Positions 1 through 4,920 of a stretch of DNA of 6,517 bases are shown here, in pieces. Numbering within the stretch: the first letter of the stretch is position 1; each line of letters starts with the position of its first letter. Origin of the DNA: Chloroflexia bacterium (GTDB taxonomy: Bacteria; Chloroflexota; Chloroflexia; Thermomicrobiales; UBA6265). Position numbers and translations under genes: made by a program. The stretch is taken from NCBI GenBank assembly GCA_013696525.1, contig JACCYK010000317.1, positions 1 through 6,517 on the forward strand, written 5' to 3'. The notes under the pieces were generated by a model, which was given only the letters and a program-made list of their open reading frames with translations, ran no database searches and was not told where the DNA came from.

Positions 1-713
1 GTGTGGTACAGGTGGGCCGGCGTCGCCAGGGGGAGGACGTAGCGGGCGACCTCCTGGGCCCGCTTCTGGACGGCGCTGGCGACCCGCTGCTCGGCCTCGG
101 CGCCTTTGGCCTTGACGCGAGACGGGAAGACCGAGGCGTACCGGGCCTGCATATCGGGGGTGAGGATCTCGGTCAGGCGCTGGTAGCCGGCCAGGCTCCG
201 GTCGATCGCCGCCTGGTAGAGGGCCAGCTCCGGCTCGGCCAGCAGCGGCGTCACCATCACCGTGCCGGAGACTTCACGGTAGCGCTGCGAGACCTGCTCC
301 GAGTTGTAGAAGGGGTGGGAGTGGAAGAAGGACCAGATCGCCAGCCGGGAGACATTGTCGAGGACGAAGACGAAGGAGGCGTGTTGCAAGGTCGTGTGGT
401 GGCCGGCGGCGAAGAGGTCGGCGTAGAGCCGCATCGCCCGCTCCCGGCGGTGCTCGCGATCGGCCGCTTTGACCGGGCTGGTGCCGGCCGGCGTGGGCTC
501 GTACACCAGCTTGCGGACATTGTCGACGCTGGCCGGCTTGCTCCCGTAGCAGGACCAGGCGGCGGCCACCGCCAGCGCGAACGGATGCTGGCTCGACTCT
601 TCGCGCAGCAGCCGCACGGTCGGCGCCGCGGAGGAGAAGGGCGCCGGCGTGGGTTGCGGAAATTCAACCGGAGGGCGTTCAGACCGTGGCAAATCGGTTG
701 GTTGGCTAGCCAT
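1..713 (-). CDS. thyX: ThyX-like flavin-dependent thymidylate synthase, N-terminal part (truncated by window edge)
   Basis: ThyX enzymes make dTMP from dUMP using methylenetetrahydrofolate, FAD and NADPH, in the cytoplasm. I translated this frame by hand: ATG at 713-711, 237 codons open to the left edge, no stop. Visible ThyX hallmarks are GHHTTLQH (residues 104-111), the following SR (122-123), the ThyX-motif region HSHPFYNSEQVSQRY (131-145), and VARYVLPLATPAHLY (222-236), which matches the family's conserved 'R.VLP' segment. The canonical RHR-x7-S motif is altered: both Arg are missing. The start is supported by GGGAG at 728-724, ten bases upstream, and there is no earlier in-frame start nearby. 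The first 31 residues are proline-rich (9 Pro) and look like a non-conserved extension. The gene diverges from the toxin-antitoxin array. The C-terminus is unseen, so total length and any second domain are unknown. The family call is fairly firm; activity is inferred. Confidence 0.85.
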   Translation of the reverse strand, partial: MASQPTDLPRSERPPVEFPQPTPAPFSSAAPTVRLLREESSQHPFALAVAAAWSCYGSKPASVDNVRKLVYEPTPAGTSPVKAADREHRRERAMRLYADLFAAGHHTTLQHASFVFVLDNVSRLAIWSFFHSHPFYNSEQVSQRYREVSGTVMVTPLLAEPELALYQAAIDRSLAGYQRLTEILTPDMQARYASVFPSRVKAKGAEAEQRVASAVQKRAQEVARYVLPLATPAHLYH

Positions 714-808
714 CGCGGCGTGACTCCCGTTTCCACTGACAACGCTGAATGGTAGTTGGCGGGAGGGCCACGGGGCCACCTGGCGATGCGTGCACACCAG
801 GCGAATGT

Positions 809-837
809 AGTGTACGTACACCATCGGTGGCGGTCAA
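809..837 (-). promoter_or_regulatory. Predicted sigma70-type promoter of thyX
   Basis: Read on the minus strand, a -35 box TTGACC (837-832) is followed by a 17-base spacer and a -10 box TACACT (814-809). This is close to the TTGACA / TATAAT consensus with ideal spacing. Transcription would begin near 802, giving a leader of roughly 90 bases before the thyX ATG at 713. The -10 box lies inside a perfect palindrome described separately. Seen directly: the two hexamers and the spacing. Inferred: use as a promoter. Confidence 0.6.
810..821. promoter_or_regulatory. 12-bp perfect palindrome, candidate operator over the thyX -10 box
   Basis: GTGTACGTACAC is perfectly self-complementary over 12 bases. 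It overlaps the predicted thyX -10 box, where a bound repressor would block RNA polymerase. On the minus strand a related but imperfect element, GGTGTGCACGCAT (798-786), starts 24 bases further downstream than GGTGTACGTACAC (822-810), so a second weaker half-site is possible. I do not recognise the regulator, and the array antitoxins are transcribed from the other side of this region. Confidence 0.4.
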
Positions 838-874
838 GTCAGATTCTTCCGTGGCCGCGAACGGCCTGACGCGA

Positions 875-904
875 ATGGCAATGATGAGCAAAGATTGCTA
901 GAAT
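875..904 (+). promoter_or_regulatory. Predicted extended -10 promoter of parD1-parE1
   Basis: An extended -10 element TGCTAGAAT (896-904; TGn followed by TAGAAT) lies 24 bases before the parD1 ATG. A partial -35, ATGGCA (875-880, 4 of 6 consensus bases), is 18 bases upstream of TAGAAT. The -10 is embedded in a short inverted repeat GATT-N5-AATC (893-905), a possible autoregulatory half-site pair for the ParD ribbon-helix-helix protein. The leader would be only about 17 bases and just holds the ribosome site. A similar TGGTAGAAT stands before parD4. Confidence 0.45.
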
Positions 905-915
905 CGCGGGAAATC

Positions 916-921
916 AGGAGG
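916..921 (+). promoter_or_regulatory. Strong Shine-Dalgarno of parD1, fixes the start
   Basis: AGGAGG ends six bases before the ATG at 928. It decides against the upstream in-frame TTG at 895, which would add 11 residues not found in the sister antitoxins and which falls inside the predicted promoter. Confidence 0.75.
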
Positions 922-927
922 ATCCAC

Positions 928-1068
928 ATGAACGTCAGTCTAACGCCCCGGCTCGAAGCGATGATCCGCGAGAAGGTCGCCAGCGGCCGCTACAACAACA
1001 GCAGCGAGGTCGTACGGGAAGCGCTCCGGCTGTTGGAGGAGCAGGATAAGCTGCATCGGCTGCGGGCC
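928..1068 (+). repeat. Direct repeat unit A: 5' half of parD copy 1
   Basis: The first 47 codons of parD copies 1, 2 and 3 form a triplicated direct repeat (928-1068, 1590-1730, 2169-2309). A 24-base block is identical in all three (973-996, 1635-1658, 2214-2237), and most other changes are third-base. The rest of each antitoxin and the toxins are much less alike. Confidence 0.8.
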
Positions 1069-1206
1069 GCGGTGGCCATTGGTGAGGCGGACCTCGCGCG
1101 AGGACATGTCGTCGAGTGGACGCCGACCCTCTTGGATGAGATATGGCGCGAGGCGAACGACGCGTTTGAAGCGGGAGAGCTACCGGATCCTGATGTCTGT
1201 CCCTAA
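928..1206 (+). CDS. ParD-family antitoxin, copy 1
   Basis: This is a 92-residue type II antitoxin that should bind and neutralise the ParE1 toxin encoded just downstream and repress its own promoter. The N-terminal half is a ribbon-helix-helix DNA-binding unit: strand MNVSLTP (1-7), helix LEAMIREKVASG (9-20), then YNNSSEVVREALRLLEEQ (22-39), the typical ParD second helix. The rest (about 45-92: LRAAVAIGEADLARG, WTPTLLDEIW, acidic tail ending DPDVCP) is the toxin-wrapping region. Length fits the ParD family (80-95 residues). The last codons overlap the ParE1 start by 14 bases, giving tight translational coupling. Its first 47 residues differ from copy 3 at only five positions and from copy 2 at nine. 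Family call is firm; toxin partner is inferred from adjacency. Confidence 0.9.
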   Translation: MNVSLTPRLEAMIREKVASGRYNNSSEVVREALRLLEEQDKLHRLRAAVAIGEADLARGHVVEWTPTLLDEIWREANDAFEAGELPDPDVCP

Positions 1207-1498
1207 GCGTCGGATCGTCTTCTCCGCGCGGGCACGAGCCGACTTGCGATCGATCGCGCTCTACGGTAGGGCCAATTGGGGGCGGCAGCGATCTGATGAA
1301 TATCGGGCGGAGATCGATGCCTTGCTGGCGTCGCTGACCGAGTTCCCGGACCTGGGGCATCGGACACCGCTTCTCGCGGGCGAGGGCCGCATGATCGGCG
1401 TCGGATCTCACGTCGTCTACTATCGAGGAGATGGCAACCGGATCAGCATTGTCCGCATCTTGCACGAGCGTGTCCATGCTGGTGGTCAACTTGAATGA
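1193..1498 (+). CDS. ParE/RelE-superfamily toxin, partner of ParD copy 1
   Basis: This is a 101-residue toxin of the ParE branch, whose studied members poison DNA gyrase; the target here is not tested. Visible family features are a beta-start KRRIVFSARARADL (5-18), the helix segment RSIALYGRANWG, the turn FPDLGHRTP (51-59), SHVVYYRGDG (72-81) and the last strand ISIVRILHERV (84-94). I chose ATG 1193 rather than the TTG at 1079 because it matches the sister toxins (MSxPKRR) and gives the 14-base overlap seen in every pair of the array. There is no close Shine-Dalgarno of its own (GGGAG at 1173-1177 is 15 bases away), so translation probably depends on termination of parD1. The usual RMD at the end of the last strand is RVH here. 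Confidence 0.87.
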   Translation: MSVPKRRIVFSARARADLRSIALYGRANWGRQRSDEYRAEIDALLASLTEFPDLGHRTPLLAGEGRMIGVGSHVVYYRGDGNRISIVRILHERVHAGGQLE

Positions 1499-1577
1499 CC
1501 TGCCAGGCGAGATCGGACACATGCTTTTCTTGCGGAATGCACCCCGTCATGGTTGGGCTTGACCGGCGACGCACCTC

Positions 1578-1583
1578 AGGAGG
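1578..1583 (+). promoter_or_regulatory. Shine-Dalgarno of parD2, fixes the start
   Basis: AGGAGG ends six bases before ATG 1590. The earlier in-frame ATG at 1584 directly touches the AGGAGG and cannot be used well, so 1590 is the start. This is the same AGGAGG-N6-ATG arrangement as parD1. In the 91-base gap before it (1499-1589) I see no convincing promoter: TTGACC at 1559-1564 has no matching -10 box. Confidence 0.7.
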
Positions 1584-1589
1584 ATGCAA

Positions 1590-1730
1590 ATGAACATTAG
1601 CCTCACCCCACACCTCGAAGCGATGGTCCGCCAGAAGGTCGCCAGCGGCCGCTACAACAATAGCAGCGAGGTGGTGCGGGAGGCGCTGCGGTTGTTGGAG
1701 GAGCAGGACCAGCGCGATCCCCCGCGGGCG
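1590..1730 (+). repeat. Direct repeat unit B: 5' half of parD copy 2
   Basis: This is the second unit of the parD 5' repeat. It is closest to unit C in codons 4-14 (SLTPHLEAMVR), but after codon 40 it carries QRDP where units A and C carry KLHR. Confidence 0.8.
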
Positions 1731-1868
1731 GCGCTGGCGGTAGGATTGGATGACCTTGCCCGTGGCGACGTCGTGCCATGGACGCCCGATTTCATGGATC
1801 AGCTGAATCGGGAAGCGGAGGAGGAAGATCGGCTGGATCTACCGATCAGCGACGATGTCACACCGTAG
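1590..1868 (+). CDS. ParD-family antitoxin, copy 2
   Basis: This is a 92-residue ribbon-helix-helix antitoxin expected to neutralise the following ParE2 and to autoregulate. The N-terminal half (MNISLTPHLEAMVRQKV, then SSEVVREALRLLEEQD) is nearly the same as copies 1 and 3. From residue 41 on (QRDPPRAALAVGLDDLARG, WTPDFMDQLNREAEEEDR, tail ISDDVTP) it diverges, as expected if this half matches a different toxin. The tail is strongly acidic. The start at 1590 rather than 1584 is set by the AGGAGG spacing and by the sister proteins. The stop codon lies inside parE2 with a 14-base overlap. It lies 91 bases after parE1, so it could be read through from the first promoter. Confidence 0.9.
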   Translation: MNISLTPHLEAMVRQKVASGRYNNSSEVVREALRLLEEQDQRDPPRAALAVGLDDLARGDVVPWTPDFMDQLNREAEEEDRLDLPISDDVTP

Positions 1869-2172
1869 CCTACAGTTCACGGCCGCAGCTCGGCGTGACT
1901 TTCGGTCGATTCAGCGCTACACGTTGCGAACGTGGGGCAAGAACCGGCGCGACGCGTACGCGGACAGCTTGAACGCCGCGATGCACGAGCTGACCCAATT
2001 TCCCGCTCTCGGTCCCACCTTGGATGGGGAGCCCGCGGGCATGCGTTATCGGCCGATCAACGACCACGTCATTTACTACCGGATCGATGAGGACGCGATC
2101 TCGATTGTCCGCATCCTTCACAAGCGGATGGACATCGTTCGCCAGCTACAGGGACAAGGATCAACAAAATGA
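1855..2172 (+). CDS. ParE/RelE-superfamily toxin, partner of ParD copy 2
   Basis: This is a 105-residue ParE-type toxin, and gyrase is the usual target in the family. Features seen are the N-terminal strand LQFTAAARRDFRSI (6-19), WGKNRRDAYADSL, FPALGPTLDGEPAG, DHVIYYRIDEDAISIVRILHKRMD (the full C-terminal ParE signature) and a basic/Gln-rich tail QLQGQGSTK. The N-terminus MSHRSLQF differs from the MSxPKRR form shared by the toxins of pairs 1 and 4, so this toxin is the outlier of the three. The ATG at 1855 overlaps the end of parD2 by 14 bases. Its own stop TGA overlaps the ATG of the third antitoxin (ATGA, 2169-2172), linking parD2, parE2 and parD3 into one translational chain. Confidence 0.88.
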   Translation: MSHRSLQFTAAARRDFRSIQRYTLRTWGKNRRDAYADSLNAAMHELTQFPALGPTLDGEPAGMRYRPINDHVIYYRIDEDAISIVRILHKRMDIVRQLQGQGSTK

Positions 2173-2309
2173 ACGTCAGCCTCACCCCACACCTCGAAGC
2201 GATGGTCCGTGAAAAGGTCGCCAGCGGCCGCTACAACGACAGCAGCGAGGTTGTGCGGGAAGCGCCGCGGCTGTTGGAGGAGCAGGACAAGCTGCATCGG
2301 CCGCGGGCC
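2169..2309 (+). repeat. Direct repeat unit C: 5' half of parD copy 3
   Basis: This is the third unit of the parD 5' repeat. It has the unit B form early (LTPHLEAMVR) and the unit A form late (EEQDKLHR), a mosaic that suggests recombination between copies or retention of the ancestral state. Confidence 0.8.
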
Positions 2310-2450
2310 GCGATCGCGGTTGGTCAAGAGCAGATTCGGCGTGGCGAGGGAATTCTGCTCACGCCGGAGGTCATGGCCGACATTGATCGAGAGGTTGACG
2401 AACTGATCCGGCGAGCGGAGCCTCTGGATCCCGATGTTACCGGTCAATGA
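2169..2450 (+). CDS. Orphan ParD-family antitoxin, copy 3
   Basis: This is a 93-residue ParD-like protein with no toxin gene after it. The N-terminal half (MNVSLTPHLEAMVREKV, SSEVVREAPRLLEEQDKLHR) is a close copy of copies 1 and 2. Residue 33 is Pro (CCG at 2265-2267) where copies 1 and 2 have Leu (CTC and CTG), in the middle of the second helix of the ribbon-helix-helix fold; this should weaken folding or DNA binding. The C-terminal half (VGQEQIRRGEGILLTPEVMADIDREVDELIRRAEPLD) is unlike the others. AAGGA (2156-2160) lies eight bases before ATG, which overlaps the parE2 stop. It may be an antitoxin relic, a decoy or anti-addiction protein, or a partner of a distant toxin. The reading frame is intact, so I call it a gene. 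Confidence 0.8.
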   Translation: MNVSLTPHLEAMVREKVASGRYNDSSEVVREAPRLLEEQDKLHRPRAAIAVGQEQIRRGEGILLTPEVMADIDREVDELIRRAEPLDPDVTGQ

Positions 2451-2490
2451 CGCCGGATTCAGGCTGATCGACCGGCTTCAAGCTTGGTAG
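2434..2490 (+). other. Short 18-codon frame where a toxin start would lie (possible vestige)
   Basis: In the three complete pairs the toxin ATG is embedded in the antitoxin's near-terminal Asp-Val codons (GATGT). The orphan antitoxin still has DPDV and the same embedded ATG at 2434, but this frame reads only MLPVNDAGFRLIDRLQAW and stops at TAG 2488-2490. The peptide does not show ParE features. The stop codon also forms the first half of the next predicted -10 box (TAGAAT). It could be the scar of a deleted toxin or a chance frame. Confidence 0.25.
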
Positions 2491-2493
2491 AAT
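2464..2493 (+). promoter_or_regulatory. Predicted extended -10 promoter of parD4-parE4
   Basis: TGGTAGAAT (2485-2493) is an extended -10 element (TGn-TAGAAT) 20 bases before the parD4 ATG. The -35 region is poor (CTGATC at 2464-2469, 18 bases upstream, 3 of 6 consensus), as is common for extended -10 promoters. An 8-bp palindrome CAAGCTTG (2479-2486) overlaps its upstream edge and may be part of an operator. The parD1 upstream region has the related TGCTAGAAT. Confidence 0.35.
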
Positions 2494-2513
2494 GGCCGTG
2501 AGGAGAACGACAC

Positions 2514-2795
2514 ATGGCACACCAGCTTAGCTCGCGGCACGAGGATCTCATCGAGCGAATCATTGAGATCGGTGACTACGCGGATGCCGACCAGGTCATC
2601 GGCGAAGCCTTGCGGCACTTGGAGGAGCGTGAGCAACGCTCAACCCGGCTGCGAGCAGCGATCGCGGTTGGCGATGCGGCGATCGCCCGGGGCGATGTGG
2701 TGGATTGGACTCCAACACTCCACGCTGAAATCTTGCGTGAGGCGAAGGAAGCAGCGAAGGCTGGGAAGAAGCCCAAAGCAGATGTCTGCCCCTAA
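2514..2795 (+). CDS. ParD-like antitoxin, copy 4 (divergent DNA-binding half)
   Basis: This is a 93-residue antitoxin expected to neutralise ParE4. The N-terminal half (MAHQLSSRHEDLIERIIEIGDYADADQVIGEALRHLEEREQ) keeps the ribbon-helix-helix layout (strand, helix, GDY turn in place of GRY, second helix EALRHLEE) but differs strongly from copies 1-3, so it probably recognises another operator. The C-terminal half (LRAAIAVGDAAIARGDVVDWTPTLHAEILREA, tail ADVCP) closely follows copy 1. The tail is Lys-rich (KEAAKAGKKPKADVCP). AGGAG (2501-2505) lies eight bases before the ATG. The end overlaps parE4 by 14 bases. Family call is good; the specific partner is inferred from overlap. Confidence 0.87.
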   Translation: MAHQLSSRHEDLIERIIEIGDYADADQVIGEALRHLEEREQRSTRLRAAIAVGDAAIARGDVVDWTPTLHAEILREAKEAAKAGKKPKADVCP

Positions 2796-3093
2796 GCGTC
2801 GAGTCGTTCTGACCGATGACGCCCGCGACGATTTGGCATCCATCGCCCTCTTTGGGCTTCCCGTCTGGGGTGAGGCCGCCGTTGATGCCTACCATTCGGA
2901 AATCTCGGAGGTGTTGAGTTCCCTTGTCCGATTTCCGAGAATGGGGCACCGGACCGATGAGCTTCCGGCCGGAGTCTTCGCCTTCAGCGTCGCGCAGCAC
3001 GTCATTTACTATCGATTCGACAACGACGCGATCTACGTGCTTCGAATCGTCCACAATCGGATGGACTCCGCTGGTCATCTGGGGATCAGGTAA
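2782..3093 (+). CDS. ParE/RelE-superfamily toxin, partner of ParD copy 4
   Basis: This is a 103-residue ParE-type toxin. It shows MSAPKRRVVLTDDARDDL, ASIALFGLPVWG, FPRMGHRTDELPAGVF, QHVIYYRFDNDAIYVLRIVHNRMD, all in the family order. It shares the MSxPKRR start, the SIAL(Y/F)G segment and the GHRT turn with the toxin of pair 1, so these two are the closest toxins here. I chose ATG 2782 over upstream in-frame starts because it gives the same 14-base overlap with its antitoxin and the right family length (95-105). It is the last gene of the array and converges with the ABC exporter operon, whose stop is 45 bases away. The usual family target is DNA gyrase; this is not shown for this protein. Confidence 0.87.
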   Translation: MSAPKRRVVLTDDARDDLASIALFGLPVWGEAAVDAYHSEISEVLSSLVRFPRMGHRTDELPAGVFAFSVAQHVIYYRFDNDAIYVLRIVHNRMDSAGHLGIR

Positions 3094-3096
3094 GGT

Positions 3097-3118
3097 GACG
3101 GTCCGTTTTGGCGCCGTC
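3097..3118. terminator. Weak hairpin between convergent genes
   Basis: GACGG (3097-3101) can pair with CCGTC (3114-3118) around a 12-base loop, in the 45-base gap between the end of parE4 and the end of the ABC exporter gene. Only five pairs and no T-run follow on either strand, so intrinsic termination is doubtful. Confidence 0.2.
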
Positions 3119-3138
3119 GAACGACGAGCGCTTCGTGA

Positions 3139-4920
3139 TCAGTCGGCGGCGGAGGAGCCGCGCCACTGCATGGCGTACAGGCCGAAGTAGGCGCCTTCGA
3201 GCGCCATCAGCTCGTCGTGCGTGCCTTGCTCGATGATCCGGCCATGCTCCAGAACCACCACCTTGTCCGCCTCCCGGATGGTCGAGAGCCGGTGGGCGAT
3301 CACGAACGAGGTCCGGCCCCGCAGCAACTGGCGGAGAGCTTGCTGGATGACCCGCTCGGTCCGGGTGTCAATGTAGCTGGTGGCTTCGTCCAGGATCAGA
3401 ATCCGGGGATCGGCCAGCAGGGCGCGGGCAAACGAGATGAGCTGGCGCTGGCCGACCGAGAGCAGCACGCCGCGCTCCTGGAGCTCGGTGTCGTAGCCGT
3501 CGGCCAGCTCCATGATGAACTCGTGCGCCCCCACTTCCTTCGCCGCCTGAATGATCTCCTCCAGCGGGGCGTTCGGCCGGGCGAAAGCGATGTTGTCGCG
3601 GACGGCGCCGCCGAACAGGAAGGTGTCTTGGAGCACGATCCCGAGCTGGGAGCGGAGCGAAACTTGGGTCACGTCCCGCACATCGTGCCCGTCGATCGTG
3701 ATGCTGCCGGACCAGACATCGACAAAGCGGAGCAGGAGGTTGATCAGCGAGCTCTTGCCGGCCCCGGTTTCGCCGACCAGGGCGATCGTCTGGCCGGGCG
3801 CGGCGTGGAGGTCGATGTCGAACAACACCTGGGTCTCGCCATAGCCGAAGGAGACCTGATTGTAATCGACCCGGCCGACAATCGACGGCAGGGGCCGGGC
3901 GCCGGGATTGTCCCGCACTTCCGGCTCGACATCGAGCACCTCGAAGATGCGCTCGCCGGAGGCCATCGCCGATTGGAGGAGGTTGTACTGCTGGCTGAGA
4001 TCGCGGATCGGCTCGAAGAAGCGGTCGATCAGGGCGATAAAGAGGACCAGCTCGCCGATGCTCAGCGAGGCGTCAAAGACCAGCCGGCCGCCGAGCACGA
4101 TGATCATCGCCGTGGCCACGGCGCCGATGAAGGAGACGACCGGGAACAAGAAGGCGGAGAGCCGGGCGGCGCTGAGGTTGGTCTCGAGGTTGGCCCGGTT
4201 GAGTCCTGTAAAGTGCGAGATGTTCAGGCGTTCGCGGGTGAAGGCGTGGCTGACCCGGACCCCGGCGATGCTTTCCGCCAGGTCGGCGTTGACGATCGCG
4301 ATCGTGCGGCGGGTGTCACGGTAGGTGGCGATCGCGCGCTCCCGCCAGTACCGCATGAACAGGATCATGATCGGCAGGATCAGGAACGACAGCAGCGCCA
4401 GTTGCCAATTGGTCAGCAGCATGATGATGACGATGCCGAGCAGGATCGCAACGCTGCTGATGACGCCGGCCACCCCATCCCCCAAGAACTCGTTGATGCC
4501 GGCCACATCGTTCTGGATCCGGCTCATGACCGAGCCGACGCCGCGACGATCGATGTAGCTGACGCTCAACGTTTGCAGGTGCCGGAACATGCGATTGCGG
4601 ATATCGAACACCACCCGGTTACCAAGCCAGGAGATGAGATAGAACTCGCCCCAGGTGGTGAAAAACCGCACCACCAGGGTGACGATGAAGGCCAGGCCGA
4701 GCAGGTTGATGACGGAGACCCGGCGCTCCTCGGTGATCTCGTCGATGACGCGGCTAAACAGGGTCGGCAGCAGCAGATCGGCCGCGGTTGACATCAAGAT
4801 CAGCCCAATCGCGGCGATAGCCTGACGCCGGTAGGGCAGGACAAAGGCGGCCAGGCGGCGGGCGATCCGCGGGTCGTAGGCTTTGCCGATCAGGTCGTCG
4901 GGATCGGGCTGCTGCATCAT
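3139..4920 (-). CDS. ABC exporter half-transporter with catalytic ATPase motifs and LSVGQ signature
   Basis: This is a 593-residue half-transporter with an N-terminal membrane domain and a C-terminal ATPase, the usual type I exporter length (570-610). About six membrane segments are visible (roughly 33-57, 71-90, 148-170, 172-190, 255-280, 284-300). The ATPase has Y360 as A-loop aromatic, Walker A GETGAGKSS (383-391), Q-loop Q431, signature LSVGQ (487-491; the usual middle Gly is Val), Walker B ILILDE (507-512) with catalytic E512, and switch H543. The ATG at 4920 overlaps the stop of the upstream exporter gene (ATGA), so the two are co-translated and should form a heterodimer in the cytoplasmic membrane. 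No strong Shine-Dalgarno is present. Such pairs often export drugs or lipids; the substrate cannot be read from sequence. Confidence 0.92.
   Translation of the reverse strand: MMQQPDPDDLIGKAYDPRIARRLAAFVLPYRRQAIAAIGLILMSTAADLLLPTLFSRVIDEITEERRVSVINLLGLAFIVTLVVRFFTTWGEFYLISWLGNRVVFDIRNRMFRHLQTLSVSYIDRRGVGSVMSRIQNDVAGINEFLGDGVAGVISSVAILLGIVIIMLLTNWQLALLSFLILPIMILFMRYWRERAIATYRDTRRTIAIVNADLAESIAGVRVSHAFTRERLNISHFTGLNRANLETNLSAARLSAFLFPVVSFIGAVATAMIIVLGGRLVFDASLSIGELVLFIALIDRFFEPIRDLSQQYNLLQSAMASGERIFEVLDVEPEVRDNPGARPLPSIVGRVDYNQVSFGYGETQVLFDIDLHAAPGQTIALVGETGAGKSSLINLLLRFVDVWSGSITIDGHDVRDVTQVSLRSQLGIVLQDTFLFGGAVRDNIAFARPNAPLEEIIQAAKEVGAHEFIMELADGYDTELQERGVLLSVGQRQLISFARALLADPRILILDEATSYIDTRTERVIQQALRQLLRGRTSFVIAHRLSTIREADKVVVLEHGRIIEQGTHDELMALEGAYFGLYAMQWRGSSAAD

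Noticed and set aside
3..755. A 250-codon plus-strand frame and a 161-codon minus-strand frame (257-742) at the left end
   Set aside because: Both are shadows of the thyX frame. Their composition is Arg/Gly/Pro-rich with no recognisable domain, while the third minus frame from ATG 713 reads as a clear ThyX homologue.
706..891. A 61-codon minus-strand frame upstream of thyX
   Set aside because: It spans the predicted thyX promoter and the thyX start and has no family features or ribosome site.
935..1522. A 195-codon minus-strand frame across parD1-parE1
   Set aside because: It has no recognisable domain and would be antisense to two well-supported overlapping genes with matching sister copies.
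973..2237. The 10-bp palindrome AGCGGCCGCT, present once in each of parD copies 1-3, as an operator or integration site
   Set aside because: It encodes the conserved Ser-Gly-Arg-Tyr turn inside the duplicated coding region, so its repetition is explained by gene duplication.
928..3093. Regularly spaced parD repeats as a CRISPR array or integron cassette array
   Set aside because: Repeats are about 140 bases, coding, and 580-660 bases apart; no short identical repeats, attC-like hairpins or integrase are present.
3217..4791. A 524-codon plus-strand frame opposite the downstream ABC gene
   Set aside because: It is low-complexity (Asp, Gly, His, Gln-rich), typical of a high-GC antisense shadow; the minus strand has all ABC exporter motifs in order.
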